Of a stretch of DNA of 64,000 bases, positions 11,271 to 20,377 are shown piece by piece (the first letter of the stretch is position 1; each line of letters opens with the position of its first letter). The translations under genes were made by a program, and so were the position numbers. The notes under the pieces were generated by a model. The model made no database searches. It was not told where the DNA came from and worked only from the letters and a program-made list of their open reading frames with translations. Source of the DNA: Eretmocerus hayati (lineage: Eukaryota > Arthropoda > Insecta > Hymenoptera > Aphelinidae); contig CM056742.1 in the NCBI GenBank assembly GCA_029851415.1, forward strand, positions 64,971,454 to 65,035,453. The letters are read 5' to 3'.

Positions 11271-12247
11271 TCCAATCCTCACCCCCCCCCCCCTCCTTTC
11301 ACTTTATTCCGAAAGTATAACTTGTCGATTATGAGTTTGTCTCTCAGAACTGATTGATTTTTACAGAACTTTCACGGTGAAAATGAGTTTTTTCTTTCAT
11401 CAATCGTATGACATAGTTTCAACTCTTGAAATAAATGAAATCAACAAGGAACCATGTCGAGTATTACTTGAACAAGGTCAGGATTTTCAGGATTAGAATA
11501 GGATGGAGTTGGAATGATTTTTTTTCACCTCAATCAGATGTATTCGTATAATACATCTCGGGCAATTTCGCGGGGTATTCCTCATTTGTTGTTTGTGGAG
11601 TCCAAAATTTCAAATGATGAAATCGAAGAAATAAAAGACAGAAGTCAAAAACTTCGATAACGATTCCTCAAACTTGATGTTTTTTCAATTAGAATGTAGA
11701 CCGAATCACTCGTTGCTCTCATATGTGAGTTGAATTGCCCATGACATTTGGAAATGTCATGCTCTCAATTCTTTTTATGATATCATTCATGATAATATTA
11801 TTCACGAGAGAGCAACGAGTGATTCGCTCTACATTCTAATGAAAAAATATCATGTTTGGAAAATTGTTATGAAAATTTTAGACCACTGCCTTTTATTTCT
11901 CCAATCTTATCATTTCAAATTTTGGACTGCACGAACAACAAATAAGAAAGACCTCGCGAAATTGCCCGAGATGTATTATACGAATACATCTGATCAAGAG
12001 GGAACAAAATCATTCTAACTCCATCCGATTCTAATCCTGAAGATCCTGGCCTTCTTCGAGTAATACTCGACATGAGACCTTGTTCGTTTCATTCCTTTCA
12101 AGAGTTGAAACTATGAAATACAATTGATCCAAATGATCGCTGATTCTTACTGTAAAAGCTCTGTAAAAGTCAATCAGTTCTGAGAGACAAACTCATACTC
12201 GCCAAGTTATACTTTTGAAATAAAGTGGATGGAGGGGGTGAGGATCT
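11271..12247. mobile_element. Large hairpin (snapback) element
   Basis: The arms 11271-11738 and about 11804-12247 are reverse complements with a loop of only about 65 bp. The outer ends read CCTCACCCCC and GGGGGTGAGG. Matching internal blocks include CAGATGTATTCGTATAATACA near 11536 and its mirror near 11973, and GAGCAACGAGTGATTC around the loop. There is no coding content. The loop-proximal sequence itself (11725-11830) forms a further hairpin. A target duplication is not obvious. It abuts the broken PolB end and may have disrupted that element. Confidence 0.8.
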
Positions 12248-12549
12248 AATTCCTTTATCATAGGAATCAGGAGATGGAATTCCACCTCTCTTTCGACTCA
12301 ATACTTTCAACAGTATAATATATTATGTATCGGGTTGCCCGAAATGCGTTCATGGCACGAGATGCATACAAAATTTTATGGCTATCCATCGTGGAAGCCG
12401 AATTTCAGATGCGTCGAAAGTCGCGCTTTTAACAATGGATGCCATAGAGTCATTCTTCTTGAGAGCATTTTGATCAAACACATGATATGTTTGTAAGGAA
12501 CCGCCGCGATATAAACAAAACAGACGGAAATTCTTCCTCCTTCCTCTCG
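12248..12549. other. Intervening sequence, no gene
   Basis: An AT-rich stretch with a small inverted motif CGGGTTGCCCG near 12333. It ends in the pyrimidine-rich lead-in to a TC microsatellite. Nothing coding is supported. Confidence 0.5.

Positions 12550-12572
<23 letters not shown>
12550..12572. repeat. (TC)n microsatellite, target of element A
   Basis: A TC dinucleotide run directly followed by the plus-strand poly-T that represents the poly-A tail of R1-like element A. On the element's sense strand it is (GA)n. Confidence 0.9.
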
Positions 12573-12601
<29 letters not shown>

Positions 12602-12727
12602 GGTGGTTAGAGGGCAAAATCTGCCTCAGGATCCCTCGGATCCGTCCCCAGACACCGGACTGGTTCAGCTTACGCGGACTACGCATAGCCCACGCAGGCC
12701 ATACCAGGCGGGACACGGGTTTGGGTG

Positions 12728-12749
12728 GGGCCCACCGAGAGGTGGGCCC
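12728..12749 (-). other. Conserved 3' UTR hairpin of the R1-like family
   Basis: GGGCCCACC and GGTGGGCCC form a perfect 9-bp stem around a 4-nt loop. The same hairpin is intact in copies B (17000-17021), C, D and H. In E2 the stem is broken. Its place in the 3' UTR near the tail suggests a role in recognition by the reverse transcriptase, as for other non-LTR elements; that role is inference. Confidence 0.75.
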
Positions 12750-13068
12750 GGCCGTGTAATATCCCTCTCCCCTCGATGTCCGATACCTAGGGCATCGGGC
12801 AATCAAGAAGGAGATCCACCTGCACCTACCATCTCATCCCGGAACCGCGTGAGCATTACTTCAGGATGAGCGGCATGTCTCGCGCTCGATTGCGAGCGTT
12901 CCTCTTCTCCATCTTCTCTCTTCGGCCACTTGTCGGCATCTTCTGTCTTCATTCTCCATTGTTCCCTCTCTTTCTTCTTTCTTCTCTCTTCTTTCTTCTT
13001 TCTTCCCTCTTCAGTGCATCAGATTCCTCCTGGAATCATTTGGGCCTCTTCTGTTTCAATCGGCAGAG

Positions 13069-16000
13069 TCACTGTGATTCGCCTACTTCGAGGCGCCTTA
13101 CTTCCCTCTCTTTCTCCTCTTTGCGGGTCATCACCATCTTGATGTATCCGGTGAGTCTATCCCATGTCTCCTGGTTGCGGAGCAAGTACGGGACGAGATT
13201 CTCGGGTGTTAGTTGAGCACCCAGCCATTCATCCAGCTCGGCGCGCTCTCTCCGGGTGTCGCTGCACTTGAACAGGGCATGTTCGGCGTCATCCCATTCA
13301 TCCCCGCATGACTGACATGCTGGGGTCGTCCTCTTCTTGAACCTGGTTAGATAGGAACCGAAGCAACCATGATCGCTCAGTGCCTGCGTCGTCCAGTAGT
13401 CCATCTCTCCGTGGGTGCGTTCCGCCCACTTGGCTACGTCACGGATCAGCCGGTGCGTCCATCTGCCGTTCGCAAATGGCGAATCCCACTCAGTTTGCCA
13501 ATGCTCAAGGGTGGTTTCCTTCTCGTTGTCGCGGATAATCTCCTTCATCGTCGGGGTGAGTACTCGTTCGGCTCCGATCACTTTCTGGCGGTCCCAGATC
13601 CTCACTCGCTCCGCGACGAGCAAGTGGATGGGCGGTGTACTCGCCAATACGTAAGCCGCATCTCCTGATACGGTGCGGTAGGCACGGATACTTCTCAGGG
13701 CCTCTCTCCGGTGGACAGGCCCCATCTTCTTCTCGATGATGGTCTTCTCTACTCTCTTTCCCCACACGGGTGCACCGTAGAGCATGATAGAGGTGCTGAC
13801 GGTGTTGAGAAGTGCGCGCCACTTTTCCTTGGGTCCTCCGATATTCGGCATCAGCCGTTGAAGCGCCGCACCAACCCTGCTCGCTTTTTGAGCGGCCTCC
13901 TGGATGTGCTTCTTGAACGACCACTTGTCGTCAAGCCATACGCCGAGGTATTTCAGCTCTGTCTTGCGTGGGATCTCTTGCCCGTTGATGTAAAAGTGGG
14001 GCAAGTCAAACTTCCTGCGTCTTGTGACCACGATTGCTTCGCACTTCTTGACAGCAAGCTCTAGGAGCCTGCTGATCATCCACTCGTAGACTCGGGCCAG
14101 CGCCTCGTTTGCGCGTCTACCCAAGAGTTCCTCGTTGTCGGACCAGACTATGAGCCCCGCGTCGTCCGCGAAAGCCACTATTATGACTCCTTCGGGCAGT
14201 TCAATAGACAGTAAACTGTCGTACTGGGTGTTCCAGTTGAACGGCCCGGAAACCGATCCCTGTCCAATTCCGGCGGACAGTTCCCGGATCTCTTGTCCCT
14301 CGTCGGTGTCGTACACGAGTGTCCTGTTCCGCAGATAGTCACTCGTGATGGCTAGTAGATAGGGCGGCACTTTACCTGCTTGGGATTGATAGACTCGCTC
14401 CCAGCTCGCGCAGTTGAACGCGTTCTTTATGTCCAACGCAATAATGGCACAGAATCCTCCCCTTCCTTGGTATGGGTTCCCTACCGACGCTTGAACCCGC
14501 TCTTGGACCTCCTCGATCGCGTGCACAGTGCTTCGTCCCTTCCGGAACCCAAACTGCATTGGTGATAGCCCGCCGCTCTCTTCGTAGGCTTTTTCCACCC
14601 TGTTGAGCACCATCCTCTCGTACATTTTCCCGATATTGTCGAGCATGCTGAGAGGGCGTTGACCTCCTTGACCTTTAGGTATCAGGACCAGCTTCTGGCG
14701 TTTCCACTTATCCGGGAAATTTCCCGCGCTCAGACAGATGTTGAAGAGGTCGAGGAGTAAATCTGGGTTGTATTTGAAGACCAGTTTCAGAGCCTCGTTT
14801 GGAATGCCGTCCAGGCCAGGGGCCTTGCCGTTTGGCAGCCTCTTCGCCGCTATGAGTAGCTCTTGCATAGTAAAGAGCGGGATGGGATCTTCGCTCTCGG
14901 GAGGGAATGTCACTCTGGGTTCTCCTGCTGGAAAGAGGTCTTCCACGATGCTGCGCAAGGTAGCTGCATCAGTCGGTGCTGGGTTGCCCCTCCGGGGTCG
15001 GACCTTGGACATGACCACGCGGTATGGCGTACCCCACGGGTCTCCATTAACCATGTCGCACAATTCACCCCAGCACTTCTCTTTGCTTCTCCGGATGGCT
15101 AGAACGAGAGCCTTCTTTGCTTCTCTGTACGCCCTATCATCTTCCCCCAGTGATGGTCGTTTTAGTTTCCTTGATCGCCACGCGGTTCTCCTCTTCTTAT
15201 TGCTCGTTCTTCGTAGGGCTTTTATCTCGTCGGTGATCCAGTACTCTGGTTTCCTCCAAAAGCATGATGTTGTCTTGCGAGGCATCGATGCGTCACAAGC
15301 TCTTGTGATGGTGGTCGTCACCATATCCACAGCCTCGTCCGCGGTGATGTTCATCGGGAGATCTTCGGCTGTTCCTATCGATTCCCGGAATTTCCCCTCA
15401 TCCAGCTTGCGTACCTGCCACCCCGTCGGTCGCGGTCTGTGTGTCGTCTGTCTCTGTCTGTCAGTCCTAAGCCGAAACCGAATATGTCGATGGTCACTCA
15501 ATGTTTCCGTGTCCAGAACCTCCCACGATGTCATACGTCCCATGAGCGACGGGCTCATGAACGTCAGGTCGAGGACCGAAGACGAACCTCCCTCCCTGGA
15601 CCGAGTGTCGTGTCGGTAGTAGGTGATAACCCCCGTCTCGTTCGCGAGCACTAATCCCAATGCCTCCATGGCATCAGCGAGTATTACCCCCCGTCTATCA
15701 CGCGGCCCCCCGCTCCAAGTCGGTTCCTTGGAGTTGAAATCCCCCGCGATTATAACTGGGCCCCCCCATTGCCTCACATCCTCTTCTAGGTCATGGAGCT
15801 CGTCTTCGAATTCGTGTATCTTGAGCGACGGCGAATAGTAGCAGCTGTAGACTGCTGTGCCCTCTATGGTCTTTCGAGCAAAACCGCGGCCACTAACAGC
15901 TGGTCCAGTCTCACGGATCGCAGGATTCATGATCTGGATTACGGCTGTCCTCCAGTGATCGAATGTGGATCGAGAAAATTCGCGCTTCCGAGGCGGTTCG

Positions 16001-16101
16001 GAGATAATCAGAACATCGATCCCTCCTTCTTTGGCTACAGCGTGTAGGAGATCGTCTGCGTCCCCGCTCTTCCTGAGGTTGGCTTGGATGAAGCTAGCCA
16101 T
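13069..16101 (-). CDS. ORF2: APE-type endonuclease and reverse transcriptase
   Basis: This is a complete 1010-residue protein. I chose the ATG at 16101-16099 because it begins MASFIQANL, the usual start of R1-type endonucleases, and overlaps the ORF1 stop; an upstream in-frame Met at 16200 would lie inside ORF1. The endonuclease covers about 1-215 with E35, GDFNS (D121, N123) and SDHRHI (D203, H204). RT covers about 420-720, with LDIKNAFN (D557) and the catalytic FADD at 644-647. The usual GxPQGSxLGP box is GIGQGSVSGP (611-620). The C-terminus has a Cys2-His-Cys motif (C929, C932, H941, C946). The enzyme would nick target DNA and prime reverse transcription there. It may be functional, but its ORF1 partner is truncated. 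Confidence 0.95.
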   Translation of the reverse strand: MASFIQANLRKSGDADDLLHAVAKEGGIDVLIISEPPRKREFSRSTFDHWRTAVIQIMNPAIRETGPAVSGRGFARKTIEGTAVYSCYYSPSLKIHEFEDELHDLEEDVRQWGGPVIIAGDFNSKEPTWSGGPRDRRGVILADAMEALGLVLANETGVITYYRHDTRSREGGSSSVLDLTFMSPSLMGRMTSWEVLDTETLSDHRHIRFRLRTDRQRQTTHRPRPTGWQVRKLDEGKFRESIGTAEDLPMNITADEAVDMVTTTITRACDASMPRKTTSCFWRKPEYWITDEIKALRRTSNKKRRTAWRSRKLKRPSLGEDDRAYREAKKALVLAIRRSKEKCWGELCDMVNGDPWGTPYRVVMSKVRPRRGNPAPTDAATLRSIVEDLFPAGEPRVTFPPESEDPIPLFTMQELLIAAKRLPNGKAPGLDGIPNEALKLVFKYNPDLLLDLFNICLSAGNFPDKWKRQKLVLIPKGQGGQRPLSMLDNIGKMYERMVLNRVEKAYEESGGLSPMQFGFRKGRSTVHAIEEVQERVQASVGNPYQGRGGFCAIIALDIKNAFNCASWERVYQSQAGKVPPYLLAITSDYLRNRTLVYDTDEGQEIRELSAGIGQGSVSGPFNWNTQYDSLLSIELPEGVIIVAFADDAGLIVWSDNEELLGRRANEALARVYEWMISRLLELAVKKCEAIVVTRRRKFDLPHFYINGQEIPRKTELKYLGVWLDDKWSFKKHIQEAAQKASRVGAALQRLMPNIGGPKEKWRALLNTVSTSIMLYGAPVWGKRVEKTIIEKKMGPVHRREALRSIRAYRTVSGDAAYVLASTPPIHLLVAERVRIWDRQKVIGAERVLTPTMKEIIRDNEKETTLEHWQTEWDSPFANGRWTHRLIRDVAKWAERTHGEMDYWTTQALSDHGCFGSYLTRFKKRTTPACQSCGDEWDDAEHALFKCSDTRRERAELDEWLGAQLTPENLVPYLLRNQETWDRLTGYIKMVMTRKEEKEREVRRLEVGESQ

Positions 16102-16806
16102 TTCTTCCCTTCCTGCGTCTATATGTGGTTCTTGCCCGCTGGTACGCAGTGCAGTTGCTGGCCCCAGATCTGTGGTCAGATTTGGACCCGATCGCCGCAC
16201 AGCTTAGGCATTTTGGTTTTTCCTTGCAAATCGCAGCAAGGTGCCCTGGTTCGCCGCATTGGAAGCAGAGTTTTGGTTTCCGTTCCTCTGCCTTCTCTTT
16301 TTTGCACCCCGAGGCCTTGTGCCCGTACTCTAAGCAGTTATAGCACCGTGGGATGCCACCCTTCTCGCGGATCCTGACTCTGCCCCATCCAACCTTTGGC
16401 TCCTTCCAGTCGAGGAGATGGTGGGCCAGTCTCGTTGCGATCGAGACAACAGCGGTTTGGGTGCCGCGGTAGCCACTCCGGATGGACTTGACTACAACGG
16501 CACCCTTCTCGTTTTCTGGTAGGGCCTTCGCGAGGTCATCCCGCACCTTGATTATGTCGACATCGTAGTCGACTCCGAGAACCTCGAGGGATGTGCTGTT
16601 TGCTAGACAGTGGACAGCTCCTTCTTGCCCGACGACTGGTGCCAAGGCTGCCTTGACGGCGGCGACATCGGTGCCCTTCTTGAGTTCAAGAAGGACTTGG
16701 CCTTCTTGGGTCTTGCGGATGCCCGTGACCTTGGAGCCCACTTCTCCATCGAGGTCATCCGTTTTTATCCTGCGCAGCATGTCTGCGTAGGTTAGCCCAC
16801 CTTGTT

Positions 16807-16808
<2 letters not shown>
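16094..16808 (-). pseudogene. ORF1 (gag-like) C-terminal part of copy A, 5'-truncated
   Basis: The frame is open from the truncation point to the stop TAG at 16096-16094 and holds the C-terminal nucleic-acid-binding region. There are three zinc-knuckle-type motifs: CYNCLEYGHKASGC, CFQCGEPGHLAAIC and a third Cys2-His-Cys motif. The N-terminal two thirds present in copy B are missing, because the element starts after the NQGGL-equivalent position. The last codons overlap the ORF2 start as ATGGCTAG, so the two proteins are in different frames with a 5-8 nt stop/start overlap. Confidence 0.9.

Positions 16809-16848
<40 letters not shown>
16809..16848. repeat. (TC)n between copies A and B
   Basis: About 20 TC units separate the truncated 5' end of A from the poly-T (poly-A tail) of B with no other sequence in between. 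Confidence 0.95.
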
Positions 16849-16857
<9 letters not shown>

Positions 16858-17340
16858 TTTTTTTTTTTTTTAAGGTGGTTAGAGGGCAAAATCTGCCTCA
16901 GGATCCCTCGGATCCGTCCCCAGACACCGGACTGGTTCAGCTTACGCGGACTACGCATAGCCCACGCAGGCCATACCAGGCGGGACACGGGTTTGGGTGG
17001 GGCCCACCGAGAGGTGGGCCCGGCCGTGTAATATCCCTCTCCCCTCGATGTCCGATACCTAGGGCATCGGGCAATCAAGAAGGAGATCCACCTGCATCTA
17101 CCATCTCATCCCGGAACCGCGTGAGCATTACTTCAGGATGAGCGGCATGTCTCGCGCTCGATTGCGAGCGTTCCTCTTCTCCATCTTCTCTCTTCGGCCA
17201 CTTGTCGGCATCTTCTATCTTCACTCTTCATTGTTCCCTCTCTTTCTTCTTTCTTCTCTCTTCTTTCTTCTTTCTTCCCTCTTCAGTGCATCAGATTCCT
17301 CCTGGAATCATTTGGGCCTCTTCTGTTTCAATCGGCAGAG

Positions 17341-20300
17341 TCACTGTAATTCGCCTGCTTCGAGGCGCCTTACTTCCCTCTCTTTCTCCTCTTTGTGGGT
17401 CATCACCAGCTTGATGTATCCGGTGAGTCTATCCCATGTCTCCTGGTTGCGGAGTAAGTACGGGACGAGATTCTCAGGTGTTAGTTGAGCACCCAGCCAT
17501 TCATCCAGCTCGGCGCGCTCTCTCCGGGTGTCGCTGCACTTGAACAGGGCATGTTCGGCGTCATCCCATTCGTCCCCGCATGACTGACATGCTGGGGTCG
17601 TCCTCTTCTTGAACCTGGTTAGATAGGAACCGAAGCAACCATGATCGCTCAGTGCCTGCGTCGTCCAGTAGTCCATCTCTCCGTGGGTGCGTTCCGCCCA
17701 CTTGGCTACGTCACGGATCAGCCGGTGCGTCCATCTGCCGTTCGCAAATGGCGAATCCCACTCAGTTTGCCAATGCTCAAGGGTGGTTTCCTTCTCGTTG
17801 TCGCGGATGATCTCCTTCATCGTCGGAGTGAGTACTCGTTCGGCTCCGATCACTTTCTGGCGGTCCCAGATCCTCACTCGCTCCGCGACGAGCAAGTGGG
17901 TGGGCGGAGTACTCGCCAATACGTAAGCCGCATCTCCTGACACAGTGCGGTAGGCACGGATACTCCTCAGGGCCGCTCTTCGGTGGACAGGCCCCATTCT
18001 CTTCTCGATGATGGTCTTCTCTACCCTCTTCCCCCACACGGGTGCACCGTACAGCATGATGGAGGTAGTGACGGTGTTGAGAAGTGCGCGCCTCTTTTCC
18101 TTGGGTCCTCCGATATTCGGCATAAGCCGCTGGAGCGCCGCACCGACCTTGCTCGCCTTCTGGGCGGCTTCCTGGATGTGCTTCTTGAACGACCACTTGT
18201 CGTCGAGCCATACACCGAGGTATTTCAGCTCTGTCTCCCGTGGAATCTCTTGCCCGTTGATATAAAACCGGGGTAAGTCAAACTTCCTACGCCTTGTGAC
18301 CACGATTGCTTCGCACTTCTTGACAGCGAGCTCCAGAAGCCTGCTAATCATCCACTCGTAGACTCGGGCTAGCGCTTCGTTCGCGCGTCTACCCAAGAGT
18401 TCCTCGTTGTCAGCCCATACTATGAGTCCCGCGTCGTCCGCGAAAGCCACTATTATCACTCCTTCTGGCAGTTCGATAGACAGTAAGCTGTCATACTGGG
18501 TGTTCCAGTTGAACGGCCCGGAGACCGATCCCTGTCCGATTCCGGCGGACAGTACCCGAATCTCTTGTCCCTCGTCGGTGTCGTACACGAGGGTCCTGTT
18601 CCGCAGGTAGTCACTCGTGACGGCTAGTAGATAGGGGGGCACTTTACCTGCTTGGGATTGATAGACTCGCTCCCAGCTCGCGCAGTTGAATGCGTTCTTT
18701 ATGTCCAACGCAATGATGGCACAGAATCCTCCTCTTCCTTGGTATGGGTTCCCTACCGACGCTTGAACCCGTTCTTGGACCGCCTCGATCGCGTGCACAG
18801 TGCTCCGTCCCTTCCGGAACCCGAACTGCATTGGTGATAGCCCACCGCCTTCTTCGTAGGCTTTTTCCACCCTGTTGAGCACCATCCTCTCGTACATTTT
18901 CCCGATATTGTCGAGCATGCTGAGAGGGCGTTGACCTCCTTGACCCTTAGGTATCAGGACCAGCTTCTGGCGTTTCCACTTGTCCGGGAAAGTTCCCGCG
19001 CTCAGACAGATGTTGAAGAGGTCGAGGAGTAGATCTGGCTTGTATTTGAAGACCAGTTTCAGAGCCTCGTTTGGGATGCCATCCAGGCCAGGGGCCTTGC
19101 CGTTCGGCATTCTCTTCGCCGCTATGAGTAGCTCTTGCATAGTGAAGAACGGGATGGGGTCTTCGCTCTCCATAGGGAATGTAACTCTGGGTTCTCCTGC
19201 TGGGAAGAGGTCTTCCACGATGGTGCGCAATGTTGCTGCATCGGTCGGTGCTGGGTTGCCCTTCCGGGGTCGGACCTTTGACATGACCACGCGATATGGC
19301 GTGCCCCAGGGGTCTCCGTTAACCATGTCGCACAGTTCACCCCAGCACTTCTCTTTGCTCCTCCGGATGGCTAGAACGAGAGCCTTCTTTGCTTCTTTGT
19401 ACGCTCTGTCATCTTCCGCCAGCGATGGTCGTTGCAGCTTCCTTGATCGCCATGCGGTCCTCCTTTTCTTGTTGCTCGTTCTTCGGAGAGCCTTGATCTC
19501 ATCGGTGATCCAGTACTCTGGTTTCCTCCAGAAACATGGTGTTGTCCTACGAGGCATCGACGCGTCGCAAGCTCTCGTGATGGCGGATGTTACCATCGCC
19601 ACAGCCTCGTCCGAGGCGGAGTTCATCGGAAGATCTTCGACTGTTTCTATCGATTCCCGGAATTTTCCCTCGTCCAGCTTCCGTACCTGCCACCCCGTTG
19701 GTCGCGGTCTGCGTGTCGTCTGTCTCTGTCCGTCAGTCCTAAGTCGAAACCGAATATGTCGATGGTCACTCAGTGTTTCCGTGTCCAGAACTTCCCACGA
19801 TGTCATACGTCCCATGAGCGACGGGCTCATGAACGTCAGGTCGAGGACCGATGATGAACCTCCCTCCCGGGACCGAGTGTCGTGCCGGTAATAGGTGATA
19901 ACCCCCGTCTCGTTCGCGAGCACTAATCCCAATGCCTCCATGGCATCAGCGAGTATTACCCCCCGTCTATCGCGCGGCCCCCCGCTCCAAGTCGGTTCCT
20001 TGGAGTTGAAATCTCCCGCGATTATAGCTGGGCCCCCCCCCCCATTGCCTCACATCCTCTTCTAGGTCGTGGAGCTCGTCTTCAAATTCGTGCGTCTTGA
20101 GCGACGGCGAGTAGTAGCAGCTGTATACAGCTGTGCCCCCTATGGTCTTTCGAGCATAACCACGGCCACTAACAGCTGGTTCAGTCTCGCGGATCGCGGG
20201 ATTCGTGATCTGAATTACAGCGGTCCCCCAGTGATCGAACGTGGAACGGGAAAGTTCGCGCTTCCGAGGCGGTTCGGAGATGATCAGAACATCGATACCC

Positions 20301-20377
20301 CCTTCCTTGGCGGCAGTGTGTAGGAGGTCACAAGCGTCCCCGCTTCTCCTGAGGTTGGCTTGGATGAAGTTAGCCAT
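17341..20377 (-). pseudogene. ORF2 of copy B, single frameshift in a C run
   Basis: The protein matches copy A throughout. The start ATG is at 20377-20375 and overlaps the ORF1 stop. The frame breaks in the endonuclease just before the GDFN catalytic box, where copy A has seven C (15761-15767) and this copy has eleven (20033-20043). Downstream, 17341-19941 is open and includes the FADD catalytic motif and the C-terminal Cys/His motif. The change could be a true mutation or a homopolymer sequencing error. If it is an error, this would be a full-length coding-competent element. Confidence 0.9.

Larger units (their letters stand above)
12573..16808 (-). mobile_element. R1-clade non-LTR retrotransposon, copy A (5'-truncated)
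   Basis: Reading on the minus strand, the element has the last third of ORF1, an uninterrupted ORF2, a 3' UTR of about 470 bp and a poly-A tail of 27 residues, then (GA)n. Its 5' end is cut within ORF1 near 16808 and joins another (GA)n tract that carries the tail of element B. Sequence similarity to copies B, C and D is very high by eye, implying recent activity. The 3' UTR holds a perfect 9-bp hairpin and a polypyrimidine-rich segment. R1-clade assignment rests on the endonuclease-RT order, the RT motifs and the C-terminal Cys/His motif. Confidence 0.95.

Noticed and set aside
13505..15619. Long plus-strand frames opposite ORF2 (for example 14738-15619)
   Set aside because: Antisense shadows of the retrotransposon ORF2; they recur at the same relative place in every copy.
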